A DNA stretch of 64,000 bases from Verrucomicrobiota bacterium (GTDB taxonomy: Bacteria > Verrucomicrobiota > Verrucomicrobiia > Limisphaerales > UBA9464). Below, piece by piece: positions 1-11,769 of the stretch. The notes beneath the pieces were generated by a model. It made no database searches and had not been told where the DNA came from. It saw only the letters and a program-made list of their open reading frames with translations. Numbering within the stretch: position 1 is the stretch's first letter; each line of letters opens with the position of its first letter. The position numbers and the translations under genes were made by a program. The DNA lies in assembly GCA_947454705.1 (NCBI GenBank), contig CANGKZ010000009.1, positions 62,001 to 126,000 on the forward strand. The letters are read 5' to 3'.

Positions 1-2
1 TG

Positions 3-1346
3 GGACGCGCTCTCGCCAACGCGCTGCTGGAGCGGTCTTCTCCCGGTGAACGGGTGCTGTTGCTCGCGGGCCGGGGGCACAACGGCGACGACGTCCGGGC
101 CGCAGAACGCTGGCTCCAGGACCGGGAGGTCCGATTGATTTCCGTGATGGATCCCGACGCGGCCTGTGTCGCGATCGATGCCTTGGAGAATGAATCCGTT
201 CCTTGGCGTCCCGACTGTTGCGTGGATGGATTGTTTGGAATCGGGCTCAACCGGGATCTCGACGCGCGATGGATCCGACTTCTCGAACGGGTGAACCAAT
301 TTCGATGCCCCATCGCGTCGGTGGATGTTCCCTCGGGTTTGGACGCGGACACCGGACTCCCCCGGGGCGGAGCGGTGCGTGCCGACTTGACGTTTACCAT
401 CGGCGCCCCGAAGTCCGGCCTGGTGGAGACGCACGCGGCGGAGTGGGTGGGACGGCTTGAGGTGCTCGACGACGTCGGCCTGCTCGATCCATCCGAAATG
501 ATCAAAACCCCCGGCTGGGCCTCGACGGAATTGTCCTGGTCCCAGCGTTCCGATTTTGATGCGTTTCCGGGGCGGAGGAAGGTCAGCTCGCACAAGGGCA
601 CCTACGGACACGTGGTGATTGCGGCGGGTTCGATGGGGTTTCACGGCGCGGCGGCTCTCGCGGCCCGCGGGGCGCAATCCATGAGGCCCGGGTTGGTCAC
701 GGTGCTGACGCCGGAGGAGGCCTACCTGCCGATCGCCTCCCAGCTTGCATCGGTGATGGTGCGGCCGTGGCTCCCTGGAGGAACTCTTCCGGAGTCGGCC
801 ACCGCCCTGGTGGTTGGGCCGGGATTGGCAGCATACGGGGTGCGGGAGCGTTTCGAATCCACGGTCGGTTCCTGGTGGTGTCAGTGGCCCGGGCCGATGG
901 TGGTGGATGCTTCGGCGCTTGATTGGATCCGGTCGCTTCCCAGCCCGCCGGCGAACGCGTTGAGGGTGTTGACACCGCATCCCGGCGAGGCGGCGCGATG
1001 GCTCGGGTGCGACCCGGCCGAGGTCAATCGAAACCGGTCGCGAACGCTGCGCCGCATGGCGGATCGTGGCGAGTGGGTGGTGCTGAAGGGACACCAAACC
1101 CGATTGGGAACCCGCCAGGGGCCGATCTTGGTGAACTCCACCGGAAATCCCGGGCTTGCCCAGGGAGGCACTGGCGATGTCCTTGCCGGTGCCCTCGGAG
1201 GGTTGCTGGCCCAGCGCGCTTTGGCGACGAACCCGTCTGACGCGCTCGCCTACGGGGTGTGGGAACACGGCGCAGCGGCGGATCGACTCGAGGCGCGCCG
1301 ACGAAACTGGCGCGCAGAGGAATTGGCTTCGGAGCTCGGATCCTGA
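3..1346 (+). CDS. nnr: Bifunctional NAD(P)H-hydrate epimerase / ADP-dependent dehydratase, 5'-truncated
   Basis: The enzyme repairs hydrated NAD(P)HX: the N-terminal NnrE (YjeF) domain epimerises it and the C-terminal NnrD domain dehydrates it back to NAD(P)H. The frame is open from base 3, so the true start lies before the window; the GTG at 54 sits inside the conserved strand leading to AGRGHNGDD and is unlikely to be a start. NnrE features are this Rossmann-like motif and the VDVPSGLDADTG motif near base 325. The NnrD part starts at HKGTYGHVV (about base 590) and includes LTPHPGEAARWLG (about 970) and the nucleotide-binding GNPGLAQGGTGDVLAG ending near 1191. It ends with TGA at 1344-1346. 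The next gene follows about 100 bases later, with no clear terminator between. Family assignment is firm; only the 5' end is missing. Confidence 0.93.
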   Translation, partial: GRALANALLERSSPGERVLLLAGRGHNGDDVRAAERWLQDREVRLISVMDPDAACVAIDALENESVPWRPDCCVDGLFGIGLNRDLDARWIRLLERVNQFRCPIASVDVPSGLDADTGLPRGGAVRADLTFTIGAPKSGLVETHAAEWVGRLEVLDDVGLLDPSEMIKTPGWASTELSWSQRSDFDAFPGRRKVSSHKGTYGHVVIAAGSMGFHGAAALAARGAQSMRPGLVTVLTPEEAYLPIASQLASVMVRPWLPGGTLPESATALVVGPGLAAYGVRERFESTVGSWWCQWPGPMVVDASALDWIRSLPSPPANALRVLTPHPGEAARWLGCDPAEVNRNRSRTLRRMADRGEWVVLKGHQTRLGTRQGPILVNSTGNPGLAQGGTGDVLAGALGGLLAQRALATNPSDALAYGVWEHGAAADRLEARRRNWRAEELASELGS

Positions 1347-1449
1347 CGGGCCAGTCGGGGATATCCGAAACCAGGCCATAGTTTTTCGCCGGGGATCTCG
1401 CTCTTTGCTGTTCAATTCTTCATTTGCCGTGTTTCTTCGCCCTAGGAAC

Positions 1450-4395
1450 ATGGACCGAAGAATGAAGCTCTCCTTGGGTTTGGCATGGGTCGCCTTGATC
1501 GCAATGCCTTGGCGATTGTTGATTGCGGCACCGGTTTCCGCTCCTCCCGCCGTCTTCGACCAACGAGCACGCGCCGCGCACGGAGTACGCCCTTCGGCGG
1601 TGCAACTTCAGTACAGCATCGGAGAACCCACAGACGAAGAGCAGCTCTTCCTCGAGTACATCAATCGGGCCCGCGAAAACCCCACCGCCGAAGGCAAGCG
1701 TCTCGCGACCACGTCCGATCCTAAAATTCTCGAAGCGTTCCAGATCTATCAGGTCGATCTCGCGAAGCTGCAGACCGACCTGTCCACCAATCTTCCCGCT
1801 CCCCCGCTTTCGTTCGAACCCCATTTGATCGAGTCGGCGAGGGGACACTCCCTGTGGATGCTGAACAATGCATGGCAGGCTCACGAGGAGACCAACCCCG
1901 TCGGCGACCTGGATCACATCGTCAACACCACCTTCGATCGAATCCTTGCCGCAGGCTACGAGTACCGGTTCGCCGGTGAAAACGTGTACGCCTATTCCGA
2001 CGGTGTCAGCTTCGGGCACGCCGGGTTTGAAGTGGACTGGGGCGTGGGCCCCGGCGGAGTTCAGGAGGAACTCGGCCACCGCAACAGCAATCACAACCCC
2101 AGTTTTACCGAGGTCGGAATCGGCATTTTCAACGGCACGCGCACCTCCACCGCCGTGGTCAAGGTGTCGGGGACCAACACCATCGTGACCAACACCGTCG
2201 GCCCGCAGGTGGTCACGGTCGATTTCGGTTCGCGGTTCGACCAGCCCGCGCTCGCCACCGGCGTTGCGTACTACGACCTCAACAACAATCAGTTTTACGA
2301 CGTCGGGGAGGGACTCTCCGGGGTGCGGGTGGATATCGACAGCGGATCCAATTTTGCCATCTCCTCGCAGTCTGGAGGCTACTCCATTCCTGCGGTGGAA
2401 GGTCCGCAACTCCTGACCTTCTCCGGTCCCGGGCTCACGCCGGTCACTCGAACCGTGACGGTGAACCAGGGCCAGAACATCAAGTCCGACCTGCGGCTTC
2501 CCTACACCGCGCCGGTGGTGACGCCTGCGTCGCCGCTTTACGCCGCGGTCCCGAATGTCTTCCAGTGCACCAGCGTTCCTCTCGCCACCTCGTACGATCT
2601 GGAATCCGGCGCGCTGACCCCGTTCTCCACCGCGCTGGATCCGAAGAACGGTCTCGGGGCGTTCCAACCCCAGGTCACCACCAATGCCGGTGTGCCCGCC
2701 TACAGCTTGATCCTTGGGGATTTCTTCACTTCCACCCTCGGATTCCACCTCGCCAGCGCCTCGACCGATCCGCAGCGCCTGGTGCTTGGCACCCGGTTGC
2801 GGGTGGGCGCGGCTTCGAAAATCACGTTCGGGACCGAACTCGCCGTTGCGGGAACGAACCAATACGCCCGGCTGGAGATTTCCTCCGATGGCGGATCCAC
2901 ATGGACCAAGCTGTGGGAACAGCAGGGACGGGCGATCAATAACTCCGCCACCATTGAATCCAAGTTCACCACCCGAACCGTCTCGCTGGCGGATTATGCC
3001 GGCTGGGAGTGTCTGTTCCGGTTTTCCTATGTCGTGGAATTCCATCAAGGCGTGGCAGGCAGCTATCTGACGGGAACCGGCAAGGAGAGCGGATTTTTCT
3101 TCAATGCGGTGAGCTTCAGCGGCGTGGACCAAATGACGCCCCAGCCCACGAATTCGATTCCATCAAGCCGGTTCGCGGTGACCCCGTCCGCGTTGGGGAG
3201 CCAGTACTTCCGGGTGCGCCCCAAGGTGGGCACGCGCAGTTTTCCTCCCGGACCGATCGCGGCCGCCACCGTGGTGGCCGCTCCATCCCTGGTCCACCTG
3301 ACCAACACCGTATCCGGCAACGGAACCGTGCAGTTCTTCCCGGCCGGCGGCACCTATGCCAAGGGCAGCACGGTGACCCTCACCGCGGTTCCCGACGCCG
3401 GATGGACCTTCTCCGCCTGGGGCGGGGCCACAAGCGGAGCGACCAATCCGCTCACCCTCACCCTCAGCGCCGACACCAAGATCACGTCCACGTTTGTTCC
3501 AAAATTGATGCAGCTGGCCACCTCGACCAATGGCAATGGGACGATCGCTGTGTCTCCGTCGCCGGGGCCGTATCCTTCCGGGACGCTTCTTACGCTGACT
3601 GCCACGCCGGCGTCCGGTTGGAAATTCACGGGATGGTCGGGAGCCGCCGCCGGGACGGCCAACCCCCTTGTGTTGTCATTGTCCGCCGATAGCGCGGTGG
3701 TGGCGACCTTTGAGCCGGTGACGCTTTCGCTCTCCACTGCGGTCGCGGGGCAGGGAACGGTTTCCGTGTCTCCCACACCCGGTCCCTACGCTCCGGGAAC
3801 GCTTCTGACGCTCACCGCCACGCCAGCGCCCGGATGGACGTTTGTCGGGTGGTCGGGTGGGGCCTCCGGGGGAATCAATCCGCTGCCCCTGACCCTGAAT
3901 TCCGACACCGCCGTGACCGCCACCTTTGCGCCCGTCCCGGTGAATGTCTCGTTGACGACTTCGATCGTTGGCACGGGCTTCGTGGGAATGCTTCCGGCCG
4001 GCGGAAGTTATCTGCCTGGCACTCCGGTCACGCTCACTGCGGTTGCCGGACCGGGATTTGCCTTTGCCGGGTGGTCCGGCGGGGCCTCCGGGACGAATAA
4101 TCCCATCACGCTCACCGTAGTGACTAACAGCGCGGTGACCGCCACATTCACAGCCGTGGTGCCGGCTCAACTCGGGATTCAGGGGCTGGCGCTGGCACCG
4201 GACGGAACGCTGCGGCTCGACTTCTCCCTGACTCAGGGAAGCGGATCGATCTTCGTGCTCGAAACGTCGCCCATCGCCGGCGGTGCCTGGACTCCGCTCG
4301 CCGTGCCCATGCAGACCAACGGGCCAGGGGCCTTTTCCTTCCAACCGATTGTTCCCGGCGGCCCCGCCGCGTTCTACCGCGTGCGCGTGGAATGA
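1450..4395 (+). CDS. Secreted CAP-domain protein with InlB-type B-repeats
   Basis: A predicted secreted or surface protein of 981 residues. The chosen ATG at 1450 (alternative 1462) gives a signal peptide, MKLSLGLAWVALIAMPW, that upstream in-frame starts would bury. Residues ~60-240 form a CAP (SCP/PR1) domain with EYINRAREN, a GENVYAY motif and HNPSFTEVGIGI. An SdrB/CNA-like segment (GVAYYDLNNNQFYDVGEGLSGV, ~268-340) follows, then a jelly-roll-like region (~360-600). Four consecutive InlB/Flg_new-type B-repeats occupy ~616-900, each with a GWxFxxWxGGxxG core. The last ~75 residues end in FYRVRVE and resemble the ends of the next gene and of the arylsulfotransferase at 21661-23538. The substrate is unknown; CAP domains are often extracellular and non-enzymatic. 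No sortase, PEP-CTERM or type IX signal was recognised. Confidence 0.85.
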   Translation: MDRRMKLSLGLAWVALIAMPWRLLIAAPVSAPPAVFDQRARAAHGVRPSAVQLQYSIGEPTDEEQLFLEYINRARENPTAEGKRLATTSDPKILEAFQIYQVDLAKLQTDLSTNLPAPPLSFEPHLIESARGHSLWMLNNAWQAHEETNPVGDLDHIVNTTFDRILAAGYEYRFAGENVYAYSDGVSFGHAGFEVDWGVGPGGVQEELGHRNSNHNPSFTEVGIGIFNGTRTSTAVVKVSGTNTIVTNTVGPQVVTVDFGSRFDQPALATGVAYYDLNNNQFYDVGEGLSGVRVDIDSGSNFAISSQSGGYSIPAVEGPQLLTFSGPGLTPVTRTVTVNQGQNIKSDLRLPYTAPVVTPASPLYAAVPNVFQCTSVPLATSYDLESGALTPFSTALDPKNGLGAFQPQVTTNAGVPAYSLILGDFFTSTLGFHLASASTDPQRLVLGTRLRVGAASKITFGTELAVAGTNQYARLEISSDGGSTWTKLWEQQGRAINNSATIESKFTTRTVSLADYAGWECLFRFSYVVEFHQGVAGSYLTGTGKESGFFFNAVSFSGVDQMTPQPTNSIPSSRFAVTPSALGSQYFRVRPKVGTRSFPPGPIAAATVVAAPSLVHLTNTVSGNGTVQFFPAGGTYAKGSTVTLTAVPDAGWTFSAWGGATSGATNPLTLTLSADTKITSTFVPKLMQLATSTNGNGTIAVSPSPGPYPSGTLLTLTATPASGWKFTGWSGAAAGTANPLVLSLSADSAVVATFEPVTLSLSTAVAGQGTVSVSPTPGPYAPGTLLTLTATPAPGWTFVGWSGGASGGINPLPLTLNSDTAVTATFAPVPVNVSLTTSIVGTGFVGMLPAGGSYLPGTPVTLTAVAGPGFAFAGWSGGASGTNNPITLTVVTNSAVTATFTAVVPAQLGIQGLALAPDGTLRLDFSLTQGSGSIFVLETSPIAGGAWTPLAVPMQTNGPGAFSFQPIVPGGPAAFYRVRVE

Positions 4396-4538
4396 GGGAG
4401 TAATGACGCGCACTACCACCGCTTCCCAAATTTGGAGGCGGACACCGCAACGTCCGAGGCTTCCCCGGAACTCGGGCTCGCAGGCTTGAGATTGGTGTCG
4501 TTTCTGCTCCGCTCCCTTTCGTGCAACGGATTCAGCTC

Positions 4539-6656
4539 ATGCGTAAAACCGATCATTCCTGGTACGTTCCATTCTTGGGACGGAACGCAGTTCTCCCCGT
4601 GGTAATCGGGCTGGTGGTGGGAGTCGCCGCAGCTCCGGGAACGGTCCGGGCGGGGCAGTCGTCCCCGGTGGCGGGGGTTCTGGACTTGGGCGACGCGCCT
4701 CCGGCCCCGGCGGCACCCGGGAACAGCGCCGTTTCTGGCGGGATCCGTCCCCAGTCGGTGACCGGCGGATTCGCCGTCGACACCTCGTCGCGGGAGGCGA
4801 GCCGCGTGTTTTACAACACCGTCTACGCATCCTCGATGGGCGTTCCGCAGGGCTGGACCGGGAACGTCGCCCAGGGAATTGCCGGATCCAATTCGCCGCT
4901 GTTCGACGAGGCGGTGATGCGGCGGATCAATTATTTCCGGGCCATGGCCGGCATTCCCGCGGCCGTCACTCTGGATGCGGTCTATTCCGCCAAGGCCCAG
5001 CAGGCGGCGCTGATGATGAGCGCCAACCGCCAGCTGAACCACTTCCCGCCCTCCACCTGGACCTTCTATACCGATGAGGGAGCCGAGGCCGCCCGGAACT
5101 CCAACCTCGCCCTCGGCTACACCGGTCCGGCGGCGATCGATGGCCTCATTTTTGATACAGGATCGAACAACGCCCCCGTCGGTCACCGGCGTTGGTTCCT
5201 GTATCCCCAGACCCAGAAGATGGGCACCGGTAACATTCCGGGGGACCAGGGGTATCCAGAATCCGACGCCACCTGGGTGATCGATTCCAAATACGGCACC
5301 ACGCGTCCGCTGACGCGCGACGACTTTGTTGCGTGGCCTCCTCCGGGGTTTGTTCCTTATTCGCTGGTGCCGGCCCGCTGGTCGTTGTCGTTTCCCGCGG
5401 CCAATTGGTCCTCCACCACCGTCACCATCACCCGGGACGGGGTCAACATCCCCACCCAGATCGAATCGCGTCAGAGCGGCTTCGGCGAAAACACCCTCGT
5501 TTGGATCCCCGGGGACTTGAATCCGAACCTCGGCACGGCGACACCGTTTTCCGCTCCTGCAGTGGACTCCACCAATGTCGTTGTGGTGGGACCGGTGATC
5601 ATCAATGGCGTGTCGCGCACGTTCACCTACAACGTCGTGCTGTTCGATCCGGTCCGGCCGGGGCCCGATACTGTGGTGCCCGTGCTGACCGGAACGGATT
5701 CGCCGCCGGTCGGGCAGGGGGCGGACTATTCCTTCAACACCCTCGCCGGGGCCGATGCCTACCAATGGCGCACGTCCACCCTTGGGGCGTATTCGAAGAT
5801 CGAAGGGGCGGAGGATCCGGTTCCGGCGGTGGAGCTTTCCACTTCGGCCGGATACGCGCCCATCCTCACCGGCACCGCCGCCTCGGGCCGCAACTCCTTT
5901 CATCTCGCCCATTCCGCGCCCTCGCAGCAACGGCTTTCCCTGCCTGTATCGCTTTTGATCGGGTCGGGGGCCGAGCTCAAGTTCTCCAAGTTCCTCGGAC
6001 TCACTTCCCCTGGACAGACCGCCAAGGCGCAGGTGTCGGTGGACGGTGGAGCAAATTGGCAGAACGTCTGGACGCAGTCCGGAACCGTGACCGGATCGGC
6101 AGTGATCCCTGCGGTGGTATTTGAACCCGTGACCGTCTCGCTCAATCCCTTCGCCGGCCGCGTCGCTCAGGTGCGGTTCGTCTTCGACTATCAGCTCGGC
6201 CAGACCTATTTCCCGCAAACCTCGGCCGGGTTTGGATTCTACCTCGACAACATCTCCGTGACCGGTGCGCAGCAGTTGTTGAGTTCTTCCACTGCGACGG
6301 TCGCGACGTCTCCCTTCCGTTTCGTTCCGCCGTCTGCCGGGGCCTATCTGCTTGAGGTGCAGCCGCGATACTATGGCGAATTCTTCGGGGAATACGGTCC
6401 GCCGAAACTGGTGACTGCCGTGGCCGGTGGGCTCGGATTCCGTGGAATCTCGGTCGCACCGAACGCGACTCTGACCCTCGAATTCACCGCGCCTGCGGGC
6501 GTCACCACCGGTTTTGTTCTCGAACGGACCTCCAGTCCATCCGGGCCCTGGAGCGCCGCTGGGGGGACCGCCGTGGCCAAAGGCGGAGGCGTTTTCCAGT
6601 TTACCGGAATTGCCGCCACCGGCACCGGAGGGTTCTTCCGCGTGCGGACGCCTTGA
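4539..6656 (+). CDS. Secreted CAP-domain protein (paralogue of upstream gene)
   Basis: A predicted secreted protein of 705 residues in tandem with the preceding CAP gene. The ATG at 4539 is preferred to the GTG at 4521 because it begins a compact signal peptide (VLPVVIGLVVGVAAAPGTVRA). The CAP domain spans roughly residues 120-235, with MRRINYFRAMAGIP, an AQQAALMMSANRQLNHFPP helix and GHRRWFLYPQ. From about residue 390 it shares with its neighbour a jelly-roll-like module (ARLEISSDGGSTWTKLW there, KAQVSVDGGANWQNVW here) and the terminal module ending in FFRVRTP, but it lacks the four B-repeats. The pair therefore looks like a duplication that gained or lost middle domains. It probably acts outside the cytoplasm; ligand unknown. 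Confidence 0.83.
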   Translation: MRKTDHSWYVPFLGRNAVLPVVIGLVVGVAAAPGTVRAGQSSPVAGVLDLGDAPPAPAAPGNSAVSGGIRPQSVTGGFAVDTSSREASRVFYNTVYASSMGVPQGWTGNVAQGIAGSNSPLFDEAVMRRINYFRAMAGIPAAVTLDAVYSAKAQQAALMMSANRQLNHFPPSTWTFYTDEGAEAARNSNLALGYTGPAAIDGLIFDTGSNNAPVGHRRWFLYPQTQKMGTGNIPGDQGYPESDATWVIDSKYGTTRPLTRDDFVAWPPPGFVPYSLVPARWSLSFPAANWSSTTVTITRDGVNIPTQIESRQSGFGENTLVWIPGDLNPNLGTATPFSAPAVDSTNVVVVGPVIINGVSRTFTYNVVLFDPVRPGPDTVVPVLTGTDSPPVGQGADYSFNTLAGADAYQWRTSTLGAYSKIEGAEDPVPAVELSTSAGYAPILTGTAASGRNSFHLAHSAPSQQRLSLPVSLLIGSGAELKFSKFLGLTSPGQTAKAQVSVDGGANWQNVWTQSGTVTGSAVIPAVVFEPVTVSLNPFAGRVAQVRFVFDYQLGQTYFPQTSAGFGFYLDNISVTGAQQLLSSSTATVATSPFRFVPPSAGAYLLEVQPRYYGEFFGEYGPPKLVTAVAGGLGFRGISVAPNATLTLEFTAPAGVTTGFVLERTSSPSGPWSAAGGTAVAKGGGVFQFTGIAATGTGGFFRVRTP

Positions 6657-6732
6657 GTCCGCACCGCCTCATTCGGATCCGCTGCCAGAGCTAATCCTTG
6701 CGAAAGCCCGGCTTATAGTCGGTGCCGATCCG

Positions 6733-6761
6733 TTGACGCTTGGCTCAATTGCCCATTAGAT
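6733..6761 (+). promoter_or_regulatory. Possible sigma-70-like promoter of sdhCAB
   Basis: TTGACG at 6733-6738 matches five of six -35 consensus bases and is followed after 17 bases by TTAGAT at 6756-6761, which matches only three of six at -10. It lies about 50 bases upstream of the first sdh start in the only intergenic gap before the operon. The -10 is weak, so this is a candidate only. Confidence 0.3.
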
Positions 6762-6812
6762 CCGCGCGACAAATCATTCCCCGGACGTCCGGGGAGGGAT
6801 CCGGTTGAGCTG

Positions 6813-7592
6813 ATGAACCTCCTTTTGCAGATCTGGCGATCTTCCCTCGGGAAGAAATACATCATGGCCTTGAGTGGCGCGGGACTGTTCCTGTTCGTCA
6901 TTGGCCATCTGGTGGGCAACCTCCAATTCTTTCTCGAACCCGCGGCGATCAATCGCTACGGGCATTTCCTGAAATCAACCCCCGAGGTTCTGTGGCCCGC
7001 GCGGCTCGGCCTGCTGGCGCTCATCGGCCTGCATATCGTGTCGGCCCTCCGCCTGACCGCCGAGAACAAGGCCGCCCGCCCCGAGCAATACCAGGCCAAG
7101 GTCGCGCCGAAGGACGCCTCGCTCGCCTCCCGCACCATGGCCATGTCCGGCGCGATCATCGCGTCGTTCATCGTGTACCACCTCCTGCACTTCACCGTGC
7201 AGACCCCGCAGGTGAATTTCACCGGGACCGATTTTGACCAACTCTACGAACCCAACAGCGGCGGGGCGGATATCTACGCCATGATCGTCTGCGGGTTCAG
7301 TGTGTGGTACGTGTCGCTGTTCTACCTGATTTCGATCGGCCTACTCTGCACCCACCTGGGCCATGGGGTCGCCGCGATGTTCCAATCGCTCGGCCTTCGC
7401 AACCACACCTGGGCTCCGCGCATTGCCACCGGCGCGCGCGTGGCGGCCATTTTGATTTTCCTCGGATACGCCTCCATCCCGGTTTCGGTGCTGCTGGGGC
7501 GCGGTAAGGAATACGCCAAACGAATCCAGTCGGGGGTCTCACCGGACAAGGCCGGTTCCGCAATCAAAGCCGCGAAAGGAGTGGAGAAGTAA
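6813..7592 (+). CDS. sdhC: Succinate dehydrogenase cytochrome b558 subunit
   Basis: The membrane anchor of complex II, carrying haem and passing electrons from the iron-sulfur subunit to the quinone pool. The 259-residue protein fits the single-subunit, five-helix b558 family found in Bacteroidota, Chlamydiota and relatives, where no separate SdhD exists. Hydrophobic helices start near residues 16, 65, 108, 150 and 205. Candidate haem-ligand histidines lie in [26 protein letters not shown] and CTHLGHGVA. The ATG at 6813 begins a conserved short amphipathic N-terminus. The stop is one base before the sdhA start, so translation is probably coupled, and the order C-A-B is typical. Confidence 0.95.
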   Translation: MNLLLQIWRSSLGKKYIMALSGAGLFLFVIGHLVGNLQFFLEPAAINRYGHFLKSTPEVLWPARLGLLALIGLHIVSALRLTAENKAARPEQYQAKVAPKDASLASRTMAMSGAIIASFIVYHLLHFTVQTPQVNFTGTDFDQLYEPNSGGADIYAMIVCGFSVWYVSLFYLISIGLLCTHLGHGVAAMFQSLGLRNHTWAPRIATGARVAAILIFLGYASIPVSVLLGRGKEYAKRIQSGVSPDKAGSAIKAAKGVEK

Positions 7593-7593
7593 C

Positions 7594-9552
<1,959 letters not shown>

Positions 9553-9609
9553 AGTGATTCAAATCGCGCGAATCCATCCCACTCCCGTTTTCGAAGCCGA
9601 AGTATTTCT

Positions 9610-10386
9610 ATGAAGGTCACCCTCAAGGTCTGGCGCCAGAAGGACCGCAACTCGCCCGGCGAACTGAAGTCGTATCAGTCGCCCGAGCTGAGCCCCAACA
9701 TGTCGTTCCTCGAGATGTTGGACGTGGTCAACGAGCATCTCGCCAATCAAGGCGAGGACCCGATCGCATTCGATCACGACTGCCGCGAAGGCATCTGCGG
9801 CACCTGCTCGCTGGTCATCGATGGCAAACCGCACGGCCCCCACAAGGGCATCGCGACCTGCCAGACCTACATGCGCAGCTTCAAGGATGGCGATGAAATC
9901 GTCGTGGAGCCGTTCCGCGCGAAGCCGTTTCCGCTCATCAAAGACCTGGTCGTGGACCGCAAGGCCTTCGACCGAATCCAGCACGCCGGTGGGTTTATCT
10001 CCGTTCGCACCGGCGCAGCGCCCGATGCCAACGCCATCCCGGTGCCCAAGGAAAATGCCGACCTGGCCATGGATGCCGCCCAGTGCATCGGCTGCGGTGC
10101 ATGCGTCGCGGCGTGCAAGAACGCCAGCGCCATGCTGTTTGTCTCGGCGAAGGTCTCCCACCTCGGCCTCATGCCCCAGGGGCAGCCGGAGCGCTATCGC
10201 CGCGTGAAGGCGATGGTCAATCAAATGGATGCCGAAGGCTTCGGCAGCTGCACCGTCACCGGATCGTGCGAAGCGGTTTGTCCGAAGGAGATCAGCATCG
10301 ACTTCATCGCCCGCATGAACCGCGATTACCTGGTCGCCATCCTCAAGGGTGACCCCAAGGCGGTCCGCGGCGGCGGGGCTGGCTGA
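9610..10386 (+). CDS. sdhB: Succinate dehydrogenase iron-sulfur subunit
   Basis: Electron-transfer subunit of complex II, 258 residues. All three cluster motifs are visible: the plant-ferredoxin-type [2Fe-2S] site in [14 protein letters not shown] with a later cysteine in IATCQT, the [4Fe-4S] site [13 protein letters not shown], and the [3Fe-4S]-type motif [12 protein letters not shown]. It starts with [10 protein letters not shown], 57 bases after sdhA, and is followed by a strong intrinsic terminator, so it closes the operon. The sequence is of the Bacteroidota/Chlamydiota type that goes with the single b558 anchor. Confidence 0.97.
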   Translation: MKVTLKVWRQKDRNSPGELKSYQSPELSPNMSFLEMLDVVNEHLANQGEDPIAFDHDCREGICGTCSLVIDGKPHGPHKGIATCQTYMRSFKDGDEIVVEPFRAKPFPLIKDLVVDRKAFDRIQHAGGFISVRTGAAPDANAIPVPKENADLAMDAAQCIGCGACVAACKNASAMLFVSAKVSHLGLMPQGQPERYRRVKAMVNQMDAEGFGSCTVTGSCEAVCPKEISIDFIARMNRDYLVAILKGDPKAVRGGGAG

Positions 10387-10424
10387 TCCGAATTCGGCTC
10401 ATTACCCATTCTTCTTCTTTCGCC

Positions 10425-10460
10425 AACGCGGAGCCCAACGGCTCCGCGTTTTGGTTTTTC
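10425..10460 (+). terminator. Intrinsic terminator of sdhCAB
   Basis: A perfect 11-bp stem (AACGCGGAGCC at 10425-10435 with GGCTCCGCGTT at 10440-10450) around a CAAC tetraloop is followed by TTGGTTTTTC. It lies 39 bases beyond the sdhB stop. Confidence 0.88.
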
Positions 10461-10550
10461 AGCGAAGAGAACGACGCTGGAACGGGGAACCCGGAACCGC
10501 AGGAAAGCTCGGTTGGGTTCGTTGGGTAAGCCGTTGGCCGAAAATGGCTT

Positions 10551-10590
10551 CGGGGAAAAAGGAAGCGGCGGTGACTTGCGCCACCGCCGC
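10551..10590 (-). terminator. Probable terminator of the outer-membrane barrel gene
   Basis: A 9-bp perfect stem (10565-10573 with 10582-10590) around an 8-base loop lies about 43 bases past the stop of the leftward gene. On the minus strand it is followed by TTCCTTTTTCCCC, a T-rich run as expected for rho-independent termination. Confidence 0.65.
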
Positions 10591-10632
10591 CAGGAAGGAG
10601 CCGGATCGGATGGGTCCGGCAGGCGTCTTATA

Positions 10633-11493
10633 CTAGAAACGCCAGCTGACGTCGACAGTAAAACGATCTTTGAAGATATCGGTTTGGTCGGTGATTTCGA
10701 CTTCGTAGCCGAAGCCGAGATCTAGGTTCGGGAGGATGCGGGAACGGAAGCCACCGCCGACCGCTGCCTGCGTCTGTCCGTTGGCGTGTCCGCTGCCGAA
10801 GTTGATCAGATCAAATCCCTCCGTGGTGATCGGGAGACCATCGGCACCATTCAGCGTGGTGAATGCGTTGATGGAGACGAATGGGATGAACCACTGGCAG
10901 GTGTAGTAATCGACCTGCGCGCTGTAGTGCAGCGAGGCGGTGTTCTTGCTGAGATCGTTCGGGAGGCGTGCGCCGACGTTGGCCGACACATGGAAATCCC
11001 CGAAGCCCTTGAGTGCGGAAACGAAGGCATTCCATTCGCCCTTGCCGCGGCCCTGGAAGACTTCCTCGTTGCCGGTCGGGAGCGTGATGGTGAATCCGGG
11101 GGTGACGAGGAACTGGTTGGCGTCGTCGCGGATCACTGCGTACTTCAATCCGGCAGCCAGGTCGCCCCAGCCTCCGCGATTGCCCAGACCCGGGGTGTGG
11201 GTGTCGATATAGCCATCCTTGGTGGCGATGATGGCGAGGCGATCATTCACCGCGTAGCGCAACTGCAGCGCGTACACGTTCACCGAACCGCCGCCCACGA
11301 AACCGTCGTCGAGGCGGTGATGCAGGAAGAGGGGACGCACCTCGCTCTGGATCTGTGCGCTCTCGAAGAAGATGGGGTTGGTGACGGGATTTGCGGCATG
11401 CTCCAACCAGTCCCCTTCAGCCAGCGCAGGCGCGGCAAGGGAGGTGGCAGCGGCGATTGATAGGACTGAGTGTTTGATGAATGTGGTGCTCAT
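10633..11493 (-). CDS. Outer-membrane beta-barrel protein (transporter-like, unknown substrate)
   Basis: Predicted outer-membrane protein of 286 residues. The ATG at 11493 starts a clean signal peptide (KHSVLSIAAATSLAAPALA); a longer frame to 11550 would put 19 extra residues in front of it. The mature part has alternating short beta-strand-like segments with aromatic girdles and glycine-rich turns, and the protein ends in VDVSWRF with the C-terminal phenylalanine typical of BAM-assembled barrels. It resembles the loosely defined family annotated as MetA-pathway/phenol-degradation outer-membrane proteins, but no substrate can be inferred. It stands alone between the sdh operon and a rightward DUF1080 gene, with its own candidate terminator. 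Confidence 0.72.
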   Translation of the reverse strand: MSTTFIKHSVLSIAAATSLAAPALAEGDWLEHAANPVTNPIFFESAQIQSEVRPLFLHHRLDDGFVGGGSVNVYALQLRYAVNDRLAIIATKDGYIDTHTPGLGNRGGWGDLAAGLKYAVIRDDANQFLVTPGFTITLPTGNEEVFQGRGKGEWNAFVSALKGFGDFHVSANVGARLPNDLSKNTASLHYSAQVDYYTCQWFIPFVSINAFTTLNGADGLPITTEGFDLINFGSGHANGQTQAAVGGGFRSRILPNLDLGFGYEVEITDQTDIFKDRFTVDVSWRF

Positions 11494-11639
11494 GACGGGG
11501 CACACCTTGCGCCCGTTTGTGGGCATCGCGCCTGACATCCTTTGGCGCATCCTTTGCGAAGATTGCCCTTTGTTTCGGGGGTTTGATTACCTGGCTTCGC
11601 AGCCGCTATTCGATGACCTAATGGGGGGCGGCGGCAGCC

Positions 11640-11717
11640 AATTCAAAATGCTCAATTCAAAATGCAAAATGGGCCCGTTCGGCTTTGGACTTTGGACATT
11701 GGACTTAGCGCTCCCTT
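11640..11717. repeat. Short simple tandem repeats upstream of the DUF1080 gene
   Basis: ATTCAAAATG/CTCAATTCAAAATGC units (11641-11669) are followed by TTTGGAC units (11684-11715). The same TTTGGACTTTGGAC motif recurs at 24282-24304 beside another repeat-rich gap, so it is dispersed rather than gene-specific. No gene is visible between 11494 and 11769. Confidence 0.6.
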
Positions 11718-11769
11718 CCACGCCTCCTCCGGACTGGACTTCGCGCCCCGGGCTTTTCATCGTGACTGC

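Noticed and set aside
1420-3132. A 570-codon open frame on the minus strand opposite the first CAP gene
   Set aside because: It lies wholly antisense to a gene with clear domains and a signal peptide; its product is low-complexity Gly/Arg/His-rich, typical of antisense frames in GC-rich DNA.
6657-6732. A riboswitch or attenuator before sdhCAB
   Set aside because: No stable conserved stem arrangement could be recognised by eye; only a weak promoter candidate was retained.
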